Positions 36,066 through 45,283 of a stretch of 64,000 nucleotides of DNA are shown here, in pieces. Within the stretch, counting starts at the first letter, position 1; each line of letters starts with the position of its first letter. Source of the stretch: Paraktedonobacter carboxidivorans (GTDB lineage: Bacteria > Chloroflexota > Ktedonobacteria > Ktedonobacterales > Ktedonobacteraceae); assembly GCA_041156125.1 (NCBI GenBank), contig JBEVTI010000004.1, forward strand, positions 62,001-126,000. The letters are read 5' to 3'. A program made the position numbers and the translations under genes. The notes beneath the pieces were generated by a model. The model had not been told where the DNA came from. It did not search any database and saw only the letters and a program-made list of their open reading frames with translations.

Positions 36066-36998
36066 TTAAGCCAGGAGCGCGGCTATAAATGCTTCTTCTC
36101 GCTCCGCCAGTTGCTCCAGCAATGCGCACAGGACCGCGCGTTCGTTGAACGCGGATGCCCGCTGCAACTGCCCATAAAGCTGGCTCTCTTCCCAGCGTAT
36201 GGCCGCGGCTTCGGGCAGCTTTGCGTGCAGATAGGCGGCACTGGCCTGGCAACGCTGGCCCGAGACGCGCCAACTAAAGTGTGGCAACATGCCCAGGCTT
36301 ATCTTTGGCCAGGACTGGATGTCGCTGGCGAGGCTGCGCATGCCAGCGGGACCATAGAGCACTATTGGGCCGCCTGGAAACAGTTCTTCCGCTTCGCGCT
36401 TGAAGTTCTCGCGGGCGCGAGCCAGCGTTCTCTGCCAGATCGCTTCATCCGCTGGCGCCTCTCCCTGTTGACCTATCTGCCACAAACCGTACGGTTTACC
36501 CGTGTAAATGTCTCGCTGCCACGCGGCCAGGAAGTCGTCCAATGGCAGAGGCACCGCCACATAGCCCGCGGGATCATGGACGACTACCACATCTGGCTGC
36601 AAAGCCAGCACAACTATCGCATGATCTACCCCGCGCAGGTTGCGATGCTCTGGCATATAGGTGAGGTATCCCATGTCCAGCATCCCCACTACTACCGGAC
36701 CACTCTTTAGCGCGCCCTCCAGCCTGGCTAATGCCTCCTCATCGTTCGTGGCACCTGTGTAGGTATAGCTGTAGTTCAGGGTACGCAGGAGATGTTCGCC
36801 CGCCTCGTGATAGGCGTAGCCATCGACCGCGAAGAAGCTCTCTTTGTCGCGGATATAGACAAAACCGAACGGCTCCCCACTTACAGTTTCTAACCATGCT
36901 ATAGGGTACTCGCGGCCCCGATAGGCCAGAACCATCTGCATGCTTTTGATCAGGCAATAACTCATCTCTCCGGCAAAGGGAACCATTGGAATCGTCAT
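36066..36998 (-). CDS. Papain-fold (C39 / BtrH-N-like) protein
   Basis: The start at 36998 has AGGAG 10 bases upstream and gives 310 residues without a signal peptide, so it is cytoplasmic. The N-terminal half has the order of a papain-like triad: Cys15 in EMSYCLIKSMQMVLAY, His126 in GVDHAIVVLAL and Asp142 in VVVHDPAGY. This resembles the C39-like peptidase and butirosin BtrH N-terminal families (acyl transfer or peptide cleavage). The C-terminal half (residues 165-310) is helical and unassigned. It is convergent with the MFS gene (23 bases). A substrate cannot be named. Confidence 0.65.
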   Translation of the reverse strand: MTIPMVPFAGEMSYCLIKSMQMVLAYRGREYPIAWLETVSGEPFGFVYIRDKESFFAVDGYAYHEAGEHLLRTLNYSYTYTGATNDEEALARLEGALKSGPVVVGMLDMGYLTYMPEHRNLRGVDHAIVVLALQPDVVVVHDPAGYVAVPLPLDDFLAAWQRDIYTGKPYGLWQIGQQGEAPADEAIWQRTLARARENFKREAEELFPGGPIVLYGPAGMRSLASDIQSWPKISLGMLPHFSWRVSGQRCQASAAYLHAKLPEAAAIRWEESQLYGQLQRASAFNERAVLCALLEQLAEREEAFIAALLA

Positions 36999-37165
36999 GG
37001 ACAATTTCTCCTGTTCTAAATGAACTTCACTTATACAAGTACGAAACAGTGACATGCACCAGATCTCTGATATGATTTATCATGTCCACTGAAACCTCAC
37101 TGCAAGAAGTATATGGCCTCCCTTTAGGGGAGAGTCAAGAGGAGAAAGGGACTATTCTGCAAAGC

Positions 37166-37651
37166 TTAAGCACGGCGATCCAGGCGATCCCGAAATGCAG
37201 CAATCTGAGCACTGTGCTCGCGTTTATGCCCATAGTACATATAGACAAGCACATCATCCAGGGCATACTCCATGCCATACCAGGGCAGCGTTCCGCTCTG
37301 GCGCAGCATTTCGGGGGGAAGAGTGACGATCAGTGACATCACCTGGGTATGCATGTCATTGAACTCCGCCAAAACGTCTTGGAGCTTTTTTGCTTTGCGC
37401 CTGTTCACCTCGCTATCATTGAACTGAGCACCCTGTGCGATAAAGGCGCTTAAAGCAGGGGTAGAGCCACCGCTTATAAAGCTAGCGAGCACATCTATCA
37501 GGACCTGCTCATAGGATGCAAGATGAGCGATAATATCCTTGACCGACCAGACACCGCACGCGCCTGCCGTTTCCCATGCTTCTTCGACAAGGCTATCGCT
37601 AGCCTGGAGTACCGTGAGTTGTCCATATTTCAAAATATCTGCTGCATGCAT
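37166..37651 (-). CDS. DinB/DfsB-family protein
   Basis: The 161-residue four-helix bundle has the DinB metal triad: His43 (DIIAHLASYEQ), His142 and His146 (YGHKREHSAQI). The opening LKYGQLTVLQASDS and the central W are typical. Members include thiol-dependent S-transferases and proteins protective against bacillithiol- or colibactin-type chemistry; many are uncharacterised. It precedes a PIG-L deacetylase on the same strand, which may hint at thiol metabolism, though the link is weak. Confidence 0.82.
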   Translation of the reverse strand: MHAADILKYGQLTVLQASDSLVEEAWETAGACGVWSVKDIIAHLASYEQVLIDVLASFISGGSTPALSAFIAQGAQFNDSEVNRRKAKKLQDVLAEFNDMHTQVMSLIVTLPPEMLRQSGTLPWYGMEYALDDVLVYMYYGHKREHSAQIAAFRDRLDRRA

Positions 37652-37716
37652 GAGATGTTCCTTTCTTCTACTATAAGCTGCTCAAGAGTGAGCTGCACGC
37701 TATAGCCCTGAACTGG

Positions 37717-37753
37717 GGATTGCGCACTGCCTCTTCTCCAGTTAGCGCAATCC
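37717..37753 (-). terminator. Hairpin overlapping the end of the PIG-L gene
   Basis: GGATTGCGC (37717-37725) pairs with GCGCAATCC (37745-37753). One arm lies within the last codons of the deacetylase gene. There is no clear T-run. Confidence 0.4.
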
Positions 37754-38551
37754 TTCAAACAGGTCTTCTTCCACCTGCCTGCCGCCGTTCACCAGACTAA
37801 AAGCACGATAATAGCACTGGGTTCCCCATAACATTGCGCGCTGTTCTGGTGAGAGATGTTCGAGTACGTGATACGCGGGCAGTTGCGTGCGATGACAGGA
37901 AATAGCGCGCAAGACGCTTTCCCAATGGTCCCAGGTATTAATCCTGGTGGTCACCGACCAGCCCGGCCAGGTAACCATGCCGCGCTTGACGCCATCAATA
38001 TCCATAACCAGGTCGCCGAAAACGGCTTGATAGACCGCAAAGATTGCCTGAGTCTCAGCCATATAATACAACTTTGAGACGCTATGTGGAGCCATATCCC
38101 GATAGTACAAAGAGTTCGGGTTGGCAGCTTCAGCAAGCGCGGCTGTTGTGAACTGCGAAATGGCAATATGATCGGGATGTCCATAGCCTCCATATGGTCC
38201 AAAGGTGACAACGACATCGGGTCTCACATGCCGTAGATGGCCAACAATCTTTGCAATAGCCTCTGCCGGATGAGCCTGATCCAGGTCTCCGTCAATGTAA
38301 TCGAGAAAATCGACGTAGCGAATATCGAGTACTTCGACCGCATCCAACAGTTCATTCTCACGTATCTTGCCCAGCGCTTCCAAACCCGGGTACTCCCGCT
38401 CATCCCCAAACCAGCCGCGTTCACCTCGTGTCGCGGTCACAAGAGACGTTTTAATGCCTTCAGCAGCATATTTGGCAAGCATACCACCATTGCCTAAGGA
38501 CTCATCATCTGGATGTGCCAGAACACACATTAATTTCAATTCGTTTGCCAT
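37742..38551 (-). CDS. PIG-L/LmbE-family zinc deacetylase
   Basis: Translation is placed at MANELKLMCVLAHPDDESLG (38551), giving 269 residues; an upstream in-frame ATG would add 16 unlikely residues. The zinc-binding motif is AHPDDE (12-17) and the second motif GHPDHIAIS supplies the distal His. VTATRGERGWFGDE is also conserved. Families include mycothiol/bacillithiol N-acetylglucosaminyl deacetylases and sugar-lipid deacetylases. The exact substrate is not resolved. Confidence 0.88.
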   Translation of the reverse strand: MANELKLMCVLAHPDDESLGNGGMLAKYAAEGIKTSLVTATRGERGWFGDEREYPGLEALGKIRENELLDAVEVLDIRYVDFLDYIDGDLDQAHPAEAIAKIVGHLRHVRPDVVVTFGPYGGYGHPDHIAISQFTTAALAEAANPNSLYYRDMAPHSVSKLYYMAETQAIFAVYQAVFGDLVMDIDGVKRGMVTWPGWSVTTRINTWDHWESVLRAISCHRTQLPAYHVLEHLSPEQRAMLWGTQCYYRAFSLVNGGRQVEEDLFEGLR

Positions 38552-38602
38552 AGCCGTTTCTACTTTCTGTGAGTGGACACCGTTTTCACTGTGCTCCATA
38601 TC

Positions 38603-38644
38603 TATGAGTCATGCCTGCTGCGAGAAAATCAGGCACGACTCATA
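38603..38644 (-). terminator. Hairpin after the cupin gene
   Basis: TATGAGTCATGCCTG (38603-38617) pairs with CAGGCACGACTCATA (38630-38644) with one mismatch, six bases beyond the cupin stop on the minus strand. Confidence 0.6.
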
Positions 38645-38650
38645 TACCTT

Positions 38651-39013
38651 CTAGGAGGATGACTTGCCGTAGAGATGGCCACCCTGGAAGTCCAGCCCAA
38701 CGTAGGGCTCATCTCCGACGACCCATGCGTCGTGTCCCGCTGGGAGCAACTGGGCGTCACCTGGACCTATTTCGCTTTCCGTTCCATCGTCCATGCGCAC
38801 ATGCAGGCGACCAGAGATGCCGTAGTTGAAATGTGGCACCTCGCAACTCTGCGTGCCGGCGGTAGATTTCATGTGCTCTGACCATTTCCAGCCAGGCTGG
38901 AGGGTCAATTTCATGAGCGCCAGTTCACCAAAGGTGATGATTTCGATCGTGGCCCTGGTCAAGGTATTTACCTCATCCGGCGCGTTTAGACTTTTGGTTT
39001 GCATCGTAGACAT
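38651..39013 (-). CDS. Small cupin-domain protein
   Basis: About 120 residues from MSTMQTKSLNAPDEV form a single cupin barrel. Motif 1 is diverged (WSEHMKSTAG...PHFNYGISGRLHVRMDDG) and motif 2 is GPGDAQLLPAGHDAWVVGDEP. The metal ligands would be His in SEHMK and PHF and the distal His of AGHD. The start is uncertain, because codons at 39013, 39022 and 39043 are possible and none has a strong ribosome site. The function is unknown. Confidence 0.75.
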   Translation of the reverse strand: MSTMQTKSLNAPDEVNTLTRATIEIITFGELALMKLTLQPGWKWSEHMKSTAGTQSCEVPHFNYGISGRLHVRMDDGTESEIGPGDAQLLPAGHDAWVVGDEPYVGLDFQGGHLYGKSSS

Positions 39014-39181
39014 GCTGGGTCGTTCTCTTTTCTTTGCTTGCATAGTGATTTGAAGTAAGCTGAAAGCCTGGGGAATAGTTCCCTGACTGACTCTCTGATT
39101 GTAGCCGGAATGCGGGGATAGGCCATCGTGGCAAATACGGAGAGATTGAAGCTCGCACACGGAGATTAATTACTGGCGTGT

Positions 39182-42100
39182 CTACGTAGAGGGTTCTGTG
39201 TCAGCTTTGTTCATCAGACCAGTTTCCACCGCCCAGACAGCAATTTGTGTACGCGAGGTATAGCCTAACTTGAACATGATATTGCCAATATGGGTCTCGA
39301 CGGTGCGTTTGGTAACCACCAGTACATCCGCAACAGCCTGATTTGATTTGCCTTGCGCAATCAACAGCGCCACCTCCCGTTCACGTGCCGTCAGCCCTCC
39401 AAAAACGCGCCTCGCGTTACGATCCGCTGAGGGCAAACGTGTCTGAGGAAACATGAGAGCTGTCTGATGCAAAAAATGCTCCCGCAGAGGGGAGTCAGCA
39501 ATAGTAGCAGCAAGTTCTTCGATCAGTGTGTGGGCAGTCGCAAATGCCTGTTCAGCCTCTGCATTTCGTTCCTGGGTATGATAGAGGTTACCAAGGGCAA
39601 GACAAATGCGCCAGTGTAGCGGGCGCGCCCCCTGCGTCCAGGCAATCTCTTGCGCTCTCTTGAATACAGCTTCGGCTTCGGCTGGTCGCCGTAATGCCAC
39701 CAGTGCAGCGCCGCGCAGTTTTAAGACTCGCAGCCTGCTTTCTTTCTCAGCCACTTGTGTCAACTGATCGAGCATTTCCAGTGCAGCAGCTGGATTTCCC
39801 TGCGCGAGTGCGAGTTCCACGGAGGCGCACCAGAGCATGCTCTGTGCCATTGTTTCAGTAGAAACATCAGCATCTAGTGTAGTCTGCAGGATCTTTTCAG
39901 CCTGAGCAGGTTCTTGCAGCAGGATAGCCGCAGAGGCGAGATAGCCTATGGAAGTGCGTATCCAAAACAACGAGCCAATTTCCTGGGCAAGCGCCAATGC
40001 TTGCTCAAATTGTTCACGTGCCTGGAGATTGGCAAGCAGACTGCCATACAATCCTCCCAGAACAGTATGGGCAGCCGTTTGCCATTGGCGGTGCTCAATC
40101 TCTTCCGCGATAGCCAGACTCTGCTGTACCAGCGGCATGGCGCGCCCGTATTCTCCCTGTGACCCCAGGCACAACGCCAGTTGAAAGAGTGCATACGCTT
40201 CTGCCGAACGGTGCCCAATCTCGCGAGCAATGCCTAAAGCCTGTTCGGCATCCTGGCATACTTCAGCTAAGCTTGCTGTCGAGACCAGGGCATCAGTTTG
40301 ATAGGTCGGACCACGCAGCGTAAGAGTCGCCAGGCTTGATGTCAACCCGGCTTTATCTCCAAGCTCACGAAAGAGCGTGAGCGCCTGCTGGTAGTAAGCC
40401 GTGCCTCCGCTCAGATCACCAGCAAGATAGCTTACCAGACCTAGCAGGTCAAGCGTCTCAGCTATGCCGCGTGTATCATGGAGTTCCTGGAAAATCGTCA
40501 ACGCCTCCTGGTGGGAGCGCAGCGCCTCGTGTGGTTGCTCCACGTTCAGATGCCAGTTCCCAATGCGATTGAGACTGCGCGCATGGAGAGCAGGATCAGC
40601 AAGCGACTGCGCGAGGACGAGTGCCTGGCGAAAGTATATTTCTGCCTGCGCGTAATCGCGTCCTGCCCACAGAAAACCCAGATCAATTGTGCTTTGCCAT
40701 TCTGTCTGCCTATCCTTCGTTGCACGGGCCGCATCCAGGGCCCACACGTAATCACGCCGCGCCTGCTCAAATTCCCCCAGCGCCTCATAGGCCTGCCCGC
40801 GTGTACGGTACAGTCCGGGTGCAGGAGGAAGGGCCAGGTGAGCCAGCGCTGCCAGCGCCCAGGTAAAATAGTCGCTGGCAGCACGATGCGCGTATAGTTG
40901 TAACGCCTTCTCTCCAGCGCGTTGTGCATAGTCCATGGCTTTTTGCCAGACATTCGCCTGATAAAAATGGGAGGCGAGGTCCTCCAGGTGTGCCTCGAGC
41001 GTGAGAGATTGGTGTTCTATCGTTTCAGCAATAGTCAGATGCAGCATGCGGCGCTCACGTGTGAGCAGTTGTGTGTAAATGGCCTGGCGCGTCAACGCGT
41101 GCCTGAACGCAAACTGGTCGGCAGCTTCTTCGACAACGAGTTGAGCCGACACCAGTTCTTTCATGCTCAGAAGGAGTTGATGCTCATCATAGCGGGTAAG
41201 TTGCTGGAGAAGAGCAAAATCAAAATGCCGTCCTACGACAGCTGCCAGGGTCAACACATGCCTGGCGGCTTCGCCTAGCTGTGCAGTTCGTCGTTGGATA
41301 ACGTCCTGCAGGCTCAGTGGGATGGAGATCTCGCTTGCTGACCTGCGCTCCCAGTAGCCTTGCGTGTAGAAAATATCACCGGCTGCAATCAGCGCGTGGA
41401 TAGTTTCCTCGACAAAAAAGGGATTACCTTCGGTCAGCGTGTAGAGACTATCCAGCAGTTTCCCATGCAGAAAACGGCGCATGTCCAGACTGGTCTGTCG
41501 CTGATCGAAGATAGCCGACAGCATCGTATCGACATCGTGGCGCAAAAGAGGCACCAGCCCGATCTCCTGAGCGAGCCGCGCGCGGTTGAGTTGCGCCAGC
41601 CAGCTTCTTAACTCTGGCCGTGTCTCATCATGACGGTACGTGACGAGAAGCAGAAGAGGGTGAGATACAGAGTGCCGCGCCAGAGCGTGCAGAAAGCTCA
41701 GGCTTGTATCGTCGCTCCAGTGAGCATCCTCAATCACGAGAAGCAGCGGGGCCTGTGTTGACTGGTGGAGAAAGAACGTCGATAGAACCGCGAAAAGACG
41801 ACGTTTCTCTTGCTCAGGTTCGAGGTGCTGGAGTGGAGTCGTTTGCTCAGAAACCAGTTCAGGGAGTAAAGGAAAGATCTCATGAGCCAGGGTTTTTACA
41901 GCAGCAGCAAGCGAGGATTGCGGATTGGCAGCCACCAGAGAGCGCAAGAGGTCGAGCAATGGTGCATAGGGATAGGCAAGGTCTGGCGGAAAGCAATTGC
42001 CTTGTAGCAGCAGAAAGCCCTGCGCCACAGCATAAGCTTTGGCCTCGGCAACCAGGCGCGATTTCCCAATCCCCGCCTCACCACTGATCAGGGCAGCATG

Positions 42101-42208
42101 TCCCTCACCCTGTTTTGTCCGCTCAACGAGGGACTGCAGGGTTGCAAGATGGCCTGCTCGTCCAACCAGAGTTGAACAGATGATCGGTGGAGTTACAGAT
42201 TCTCCCAT
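39182..42208 (-). CDS. Large LuxR-family regulator with AAA and TPR domains
   Basis: The 1,008-residue STAND-type regulator, from MGESVTPPIICSTLVGRAGHL, has Walker A SGEAGIGKSRLVAEA near residue 45, Walker B APLLLVIEDAHWSDDTSL near 170, and winged-helix and TPR array regions (residues 450-900, for example YAQRAGEKALQLYAHRAASD). A C-terminal LuxR domain follows (LTAREREVALLIAQGKSNQAVA, KRTVETHIGNIMFKLGYTSRTQ). Ktedonobacteria carry many such paralogues. Neighbouring cupin and MsrB genes are possible targets but nothing proves it. Confidence 0.9.
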   Translation of the reverse strand: MGESVTPPIICSTLVGRAGHLATLQSLVERTKQGEGHAALISGEAGIGKSRLVAEAKAYAVAQGFLLLQGNCFPPDLAYPYAPLLDLLRSLVAANPQSSLAAAVKTLAHEIFPLLPELVSEQTTPLQHLEPEQEKRRLFAVLSTFFLHQSTQAPLLLVIEDAHWSDDTSLSFLHALARHSVSHPLLLLVTYRHDETRPELRSWLAQLNRARLAQEIGLVPLLRHDVDTMLSAIFDQRQTSLDMRRFLHGKLLDSLYTLTEGNPFFVEETIHALIAAGDIFYTQGYWERRSASEISIPLSLQDVIQRRTAQLGEAARHVLTLAAVVGRHFDFALLQQLTRYDEHQLLLSMKELVSAQLVVEEAADQFAFRHALTRQAIYTQLLTRERRMLHLTIAETIEHQSLTLEAHLEDLASHFYQANVWQKAMDYAQRAGEKALQLYAHRAASDYFTWALAALAHLALPPAPGLYRTRGQAYEALGEFEQARRDYVWALDAARATKDRQTEWQSTIDLGFLWAGRDYAQAEIYFRQALVLAQSLADPALHARSLNRIGNWHLNVEQPHEALRSHQEALTIFQELHDTRGIAETLDLLGLVSYLAGDLSGGTAYYQQALTLFRELGDKAGLTSSLATLTLRGPTYQTDALVSTASLAEVCQDAEQALGIAREIGHRSAEAYALFQLALCLGSQGEYGRAMPLVQQSLAIAEEIEHRQWQTAAHTVLGGLYGSLLANLQAREQFEQALALAQEIGSLFWIRTSIGYLASAAILLQEPAQAEKILQTTLDADVSTETMAQSMLWCASVELALAQGNPAAALEMLDQLTQVAEKESRLRVLKLRGAALVALRRPAEAEAVFKRAQEIAWTQGARPLHWRICLALGNLYHTQERNAEAEQAFATAHTLIEELAATIADSPLREHFLHQTALMFPQTRLPSADRNARRVFGGLTAREREVALLIAQGKSNQAVADVLVVTKRTVETHIGNIMFKLGYTSRTQIAVWAVETGLMNKADTEPST

Positions 42209-42282
42209 GCACTTCCAGTTCCTTGTAATATTTGCTGAAGAGCCCAAGGATCAGAGAAACATCACATCTTTGGGAAAGCAGC

Positions 42283-42669
42283 CTACTCTTTGTGGAGTAT
42301 TTCTGGGAAGGCACGATCTTTGGGGAAGAAACGGATAGATAGGGAGTTGACACAATGCCGTGCATTCTTCGCAGTCAAACGTTCTCCTACGAAAACATGT
42401 CCCAGGTGAGCACCACAATTGGCACATTGAATTTCTGTCCTTCTGCCATCAGCATCAGGAACGCGCTTAACCGCCTCAGGGTAATTTTCATCAAAGCTCG
42501 GCCATCCACAGCCAGCATCAAATTTACTTTTTGATGAGAATAGCGGCGCATTACACCTGCGACACAGAAAGGTGCCATCTTCGTAAAAATCGTCGTATTC
42601 GCCGCTAAAGGGTGCTTCAGTACCTTTGTCAAGAATAACTCGTTCCTCTGCGCGTGTTAATGGATTCAT
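42283..42669 (-). CDS. msrB: Peptide-methionine (R)-S-oxide reductase
   Basis: The 128-residue MsrB reduces methionine-R-sulfoxide in proteins with thioredoxin. Zinc is bound by two CxxC pairs (Cys36/39 in LCRRCN and Cys82/85 in QCANCG). The catalytic Cys106 is in RHCVNSLSI, where most relatives have RYCINS, and a resolving Cys54 is present in DAGCGWPSF. It is distinct from the second MsrB of this window (59751), which has Ser at the resolving position. Confidence 0.93.
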   Translation of the reverse strand: MNPLTRAEERVILDKGTEAPFSGEYDDFYEDGTFLCRRCNAPLFSSKSKFDAGCGWPSFDENYPEAVKRVPDADGRRTEIQCANCGAHLGHVFVGERLTAKNARHCVNSLSIRFFPKDRAFPEILHKE

Positions 42670-43032
42670 GCTTTTTATTCACTCGCTTTCTTTCATTAAG
42701 TACATTCTACAATACCCACATTGCTGCACACAACAGCGAATAATCTCCCGCTTCAGCTGGAGTTGCTCTCTGGTGTAGAGCATTTACACCAGAGAGCAGA
42801 CAGTGCCTGGCTCGACTCGTTTGAGATCATTCGGTTATGGACGCCAGGACTATCTGCAGGAAAAAATCTCCCATGATCCAGGACCAGGAGATGCGAGGCG
42901 ATGGGCAAGCAAAGGGGTGTTGGGTCCACAGTTGAGGTCAGCTGTGACATAATCATTGTTGTCCTGAGCCTGGAAGTGATCTTACGTGTGTCTGTTGATA
43001 GAAATGGTAAAACGGGTACGCACCTATGCGCA
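42670..43032. other. Intergenic region with a hairpin
   Basis: There is no gene I can support. A 14-bp perfect hairpin (TGCTCTCTGGTGTA, 42764-42777, with 42785-42798) lies between msrB and the end of the VWA gene, both on the minus strand, and probably terminates the latter. A minus-strand open frame overlapping the VWA gene end is judged fortuitous. Confidence 0.5.
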
Positions 43033-44880
43033 TCAAGAGGGAGAGTCGAGATGAAACATGGCACATGGAACTCCATGCACCAGAATACGATCCTGCTCAT
43101 GTAGCCGCACCGGGGAGCCGAGACTGACAGGCTGCATTTGCTGTCCAGCGGGCTTCTGTACACACCAGACGGAAAGCGAGGGGGTATTGCGGTCCATGAC
43201 CAGAACTAGACGTCGCCCACGTTGAAACCGCAAGCGAAAATGGGCATCCTGAAAATCAAAACCGGTGAGTTCTTCTGTTGAGATCGTTGATGGATGAAGC
43301 AGTCTATTTTTCAGGGTGCGATGCTTGCCAAGCACCTGGACCTGGCCTCGTTGCTGAGAATTCTCTAGAAAGCCAAAAGGCGCTGGCCGTCTCCAGACAA
43401 AGAAAAACAGCAGCAGCAGAAAAAGCAGCGTCAGAAAAGCCATACCCACTATGAAAAGAGGAGCCGCTCCACTTTGACAGGGAGAAGCAGTTCCAACGCA
43501 AGAAGATACAGGAGCGTTTGTTATCTGGACAGATATTTCTGGTATAGCGGGAACAGGCACATACTGATAAGTGGCTGAAATAGCCAGTGTGAGCGAACCA
43601 GCAGACGGCAGGGTTATCTGCGTACTGAACAGATCATCATCTGGGGGAGCCTGTTGATGCAGGGTTTTTTCCCCCTTGACCACAATTTTGCCAGCCTTTT
43701 GTAAGGTGTATGTCAATCCGACCGTCACACTTTCCTGTGAGGTTGGATGGATATGTTGGGTCGGGTTATTGTCATCGAAAAAAGCCACAGAAACCGTCAG
43801 TGGCTTACCAGCAGAGAAAGAAGCATGTGGAACAGGAGAAAGAAGCGCCACATGCAGGCGTGTTTCCTCAAGGACATACGTTTGCACGCTCGGATCGCCT
43901 GTCTGAATAGTATATGTGCCTGCCGGATTGAATTGCTGAAGTACCATCTGCTCAAATTGATAGTGTTTATCTCCGCCCTGGTTGAGCAATTCCTGGTCTG
44001 GAACAGGCTGCTGATTGGGACCCAGCAGAGTCACGGGAAATGCCTGACTATTCTTGAGGAAGGCGATAAAATCTACCTGTCTGGCATACGTATCAACGAG
44101 AAACTGATGCTTGCTACCTGTAGCAACAAAGGCCAGATGTTGCCAGGAGGCATAGAGTTGTAGCACTGGTTGCGCCAACTGCATCGGATCTGTGACATCC
44201 TGATAACGGCCACCAGTCTCGCCTGCCACTGTACGCAGAAAGGTCTGAGTATATGAGGGCACTTGATTGCCCAGACCGAAGGTATTAATGGGAATTCCAT
44301 GAGTGCAGAAGGCTGGCGCATCCTTTTGCTCTATCGTTGTAATCTGTTTGTTGCCATCCTGGTCAGCAGGTAAGAATGGCTGTCCATCTGTAATCAACAT
44401 AACCTCGGACCCTGCTGGATAGCCATTCTGTGCCAGTAAGCTGGTTGCTTGCTCGACAGCATATTGGGTTGGCGTATTGCCATGGAGCATGTTCTTTTGA
44501 GCTTCTATCTGCCTTTGCAAACTGGTCCGAGCACCAGTCTGAGTGAGATCGACAGGGCCAGATTGAAGTAATGGCTGGGAACTGCCGCTAAAGAAGATAA
44601 CCGCCATATGTCCTGGCCAGAGATCAGCCAGAATCCTGGTCACGCTGGTACTATATTCTTCAGGATCAGTCTGGGCAAGACTGGAGGAACGGTCAAGCAG
44701 CACAATCAGAAGCGCGCGCGCATCTGGCGCTGGAGCAACCGCACAGGAAGCCTGGCTGGCCATAGCCCGCTGTCCGGTAGTCTCTTGCGTTTGCAGCGCC
44801 AGAATATTCCCCGCAAGAAAGAGAGAATGGCAAGAGAGGAGCAGAATAGAGAGAGATAACCAGATCCCTCGCGTGAACAT
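43033..44880 (-). CDS. Membrane-anchored von Willebrand factor A domain protein
   Basis: The 615-residue product has a signal peptide (LSLSILLLSCHSLFLAGNILA) and then a VWA domain with the metal-site motif DRSSS (63-67, DxSxS type) and LITDGQPFLP. A long beta-rich extracytoplasmic region follows, one membrane helix (FIVGMAFLTLLFLLLLFFFVW, near residue 480-500), and a cytoplasmic C-terminal domain of about 110 residues containing RLHEQDRILVHG, which vaguely resembles an FHA-type fold. It may report an extracellular ligand across the membrane. No partner kinase is adjacent. Confidence 0.82.
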   Translation of the reverse strand: MFTRGIWLSLSILLLSCHSLFLAGNILALQTQETTGQRAMASQASCAVAPAPDARALLIVLLDRSSSLAQTDPEEYSTSVTRILADLWPGHMAVIFFSGSSQPLLQSGPVDLTQTGARTSLQRQIEAQKNMLHGNTPTQYAVEQATSLLAQNGYPAGSEVMLITDGQPFLPADQDGNKQITTIEQKDAPAFCTHGIPINTFGLGNQVPSYTQTFLRTVAGETGGRYQDVTDPMQLAQPVLQLYASWQHLAFVATGSKHQFLVDTYARQVDFIAFLKNSQAFPVTLLGPNQQPVPDQELLNQGGDKHYQFEQMVLQQFNPAGTYTIQTGDPSVQTYVLEETRLHVALLSPVPHASFSAGKPLTVSVAFFDDNNPTQHIHPTSQESVTVGLTYTLQKAGKIVVKGEKTLHQQAPPDDDLFSTQITLPSAGSLTLAISATYQYVPVPAIPEISVQITNAPVSSCVGTASPCQSGAAPLFIVGMAFLTLLFLLLLFFFVWRRPAPFGFLENSQQRGQVQVLGKHRTLKNRLLHPSTISTEELTGFDFQDAHFRLRFQRGRRLVLVMDRNTPSLSVWCVQKPAGQQMQPVSLGSPVRLHEQDRILVHGVPCAMFHLDSPS

Positions 44881-45264
44881 CGCTGCCTCTCCTTTACAAA
44901 TGCGCTATCTCTCCTGGAATTAGAAGCTGCCCTTTGTTAATTGAGCAACAAACCTATTATATGACAAACAGAAGTCTTTAGGATGCTTTTGTCTTCGCTG
45001 GCTGAAGTAAGTGCTGAAATTCGCGTATTCCCCTATAAAAGCACATAACACGTAACCCTATTAGGAATTATAAAGGATTGAGATATATCTAGCAAGCTTC
45101 GATGCCACGTTGGAACAGATGTGAAGATCAACTCTGTTGTGAAATTACTGTTCTGACTACAGAGCTGCCTGCCTTTTCATCCAGGTTCATCACCCTCCGT
45201 CTCCGCAGACGTTTGTTTGTTCTACAGAGAGACGCTGGATGAGAACCTGGATCTGTTTGCAAAA
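44881..45264. other. Intergenic region upstream of the VWA gene
   Basis: It holds the VWA gene's promoter region and an imperfect inverted repeat (ATCCAGGTTCATC near 45180 with GATGAGAACCTGGAT near 45237) that may be a second hairpin beyond the binding-protein gene. I see no gene. Confidence 0.4.
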
Positions 45265-45282
45265 CAACCTGATGTCAGGTTA
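45265..45282 (-). terminator. Terminator after the Rbs-type binding protein
   Basis: On the minus strand AACCTGA-CA-TCAGGTT forms a 7-bp stem directly followed by GTTTTG, two bases beyond the stop codon of the binding-protein gene. Confidence 0.55.
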
Positions 45283-45283
45283 T

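Noticed and set aside
35718..36710. 330-codon plus-strand frame
   Set aside because: It overlaps the end of the MFS gene and is antisense to the papain-fold gene, which has a catalytic triad and ribosome site. The frame lacks any recognisable domain.
42753..43163. 136-codon minus-strand frame overlapping the VWA gene end
   Set aside because: It has a low-complexity Cys/Ser composition and no ribosome site, and it overlaps a supported gene in another frame.
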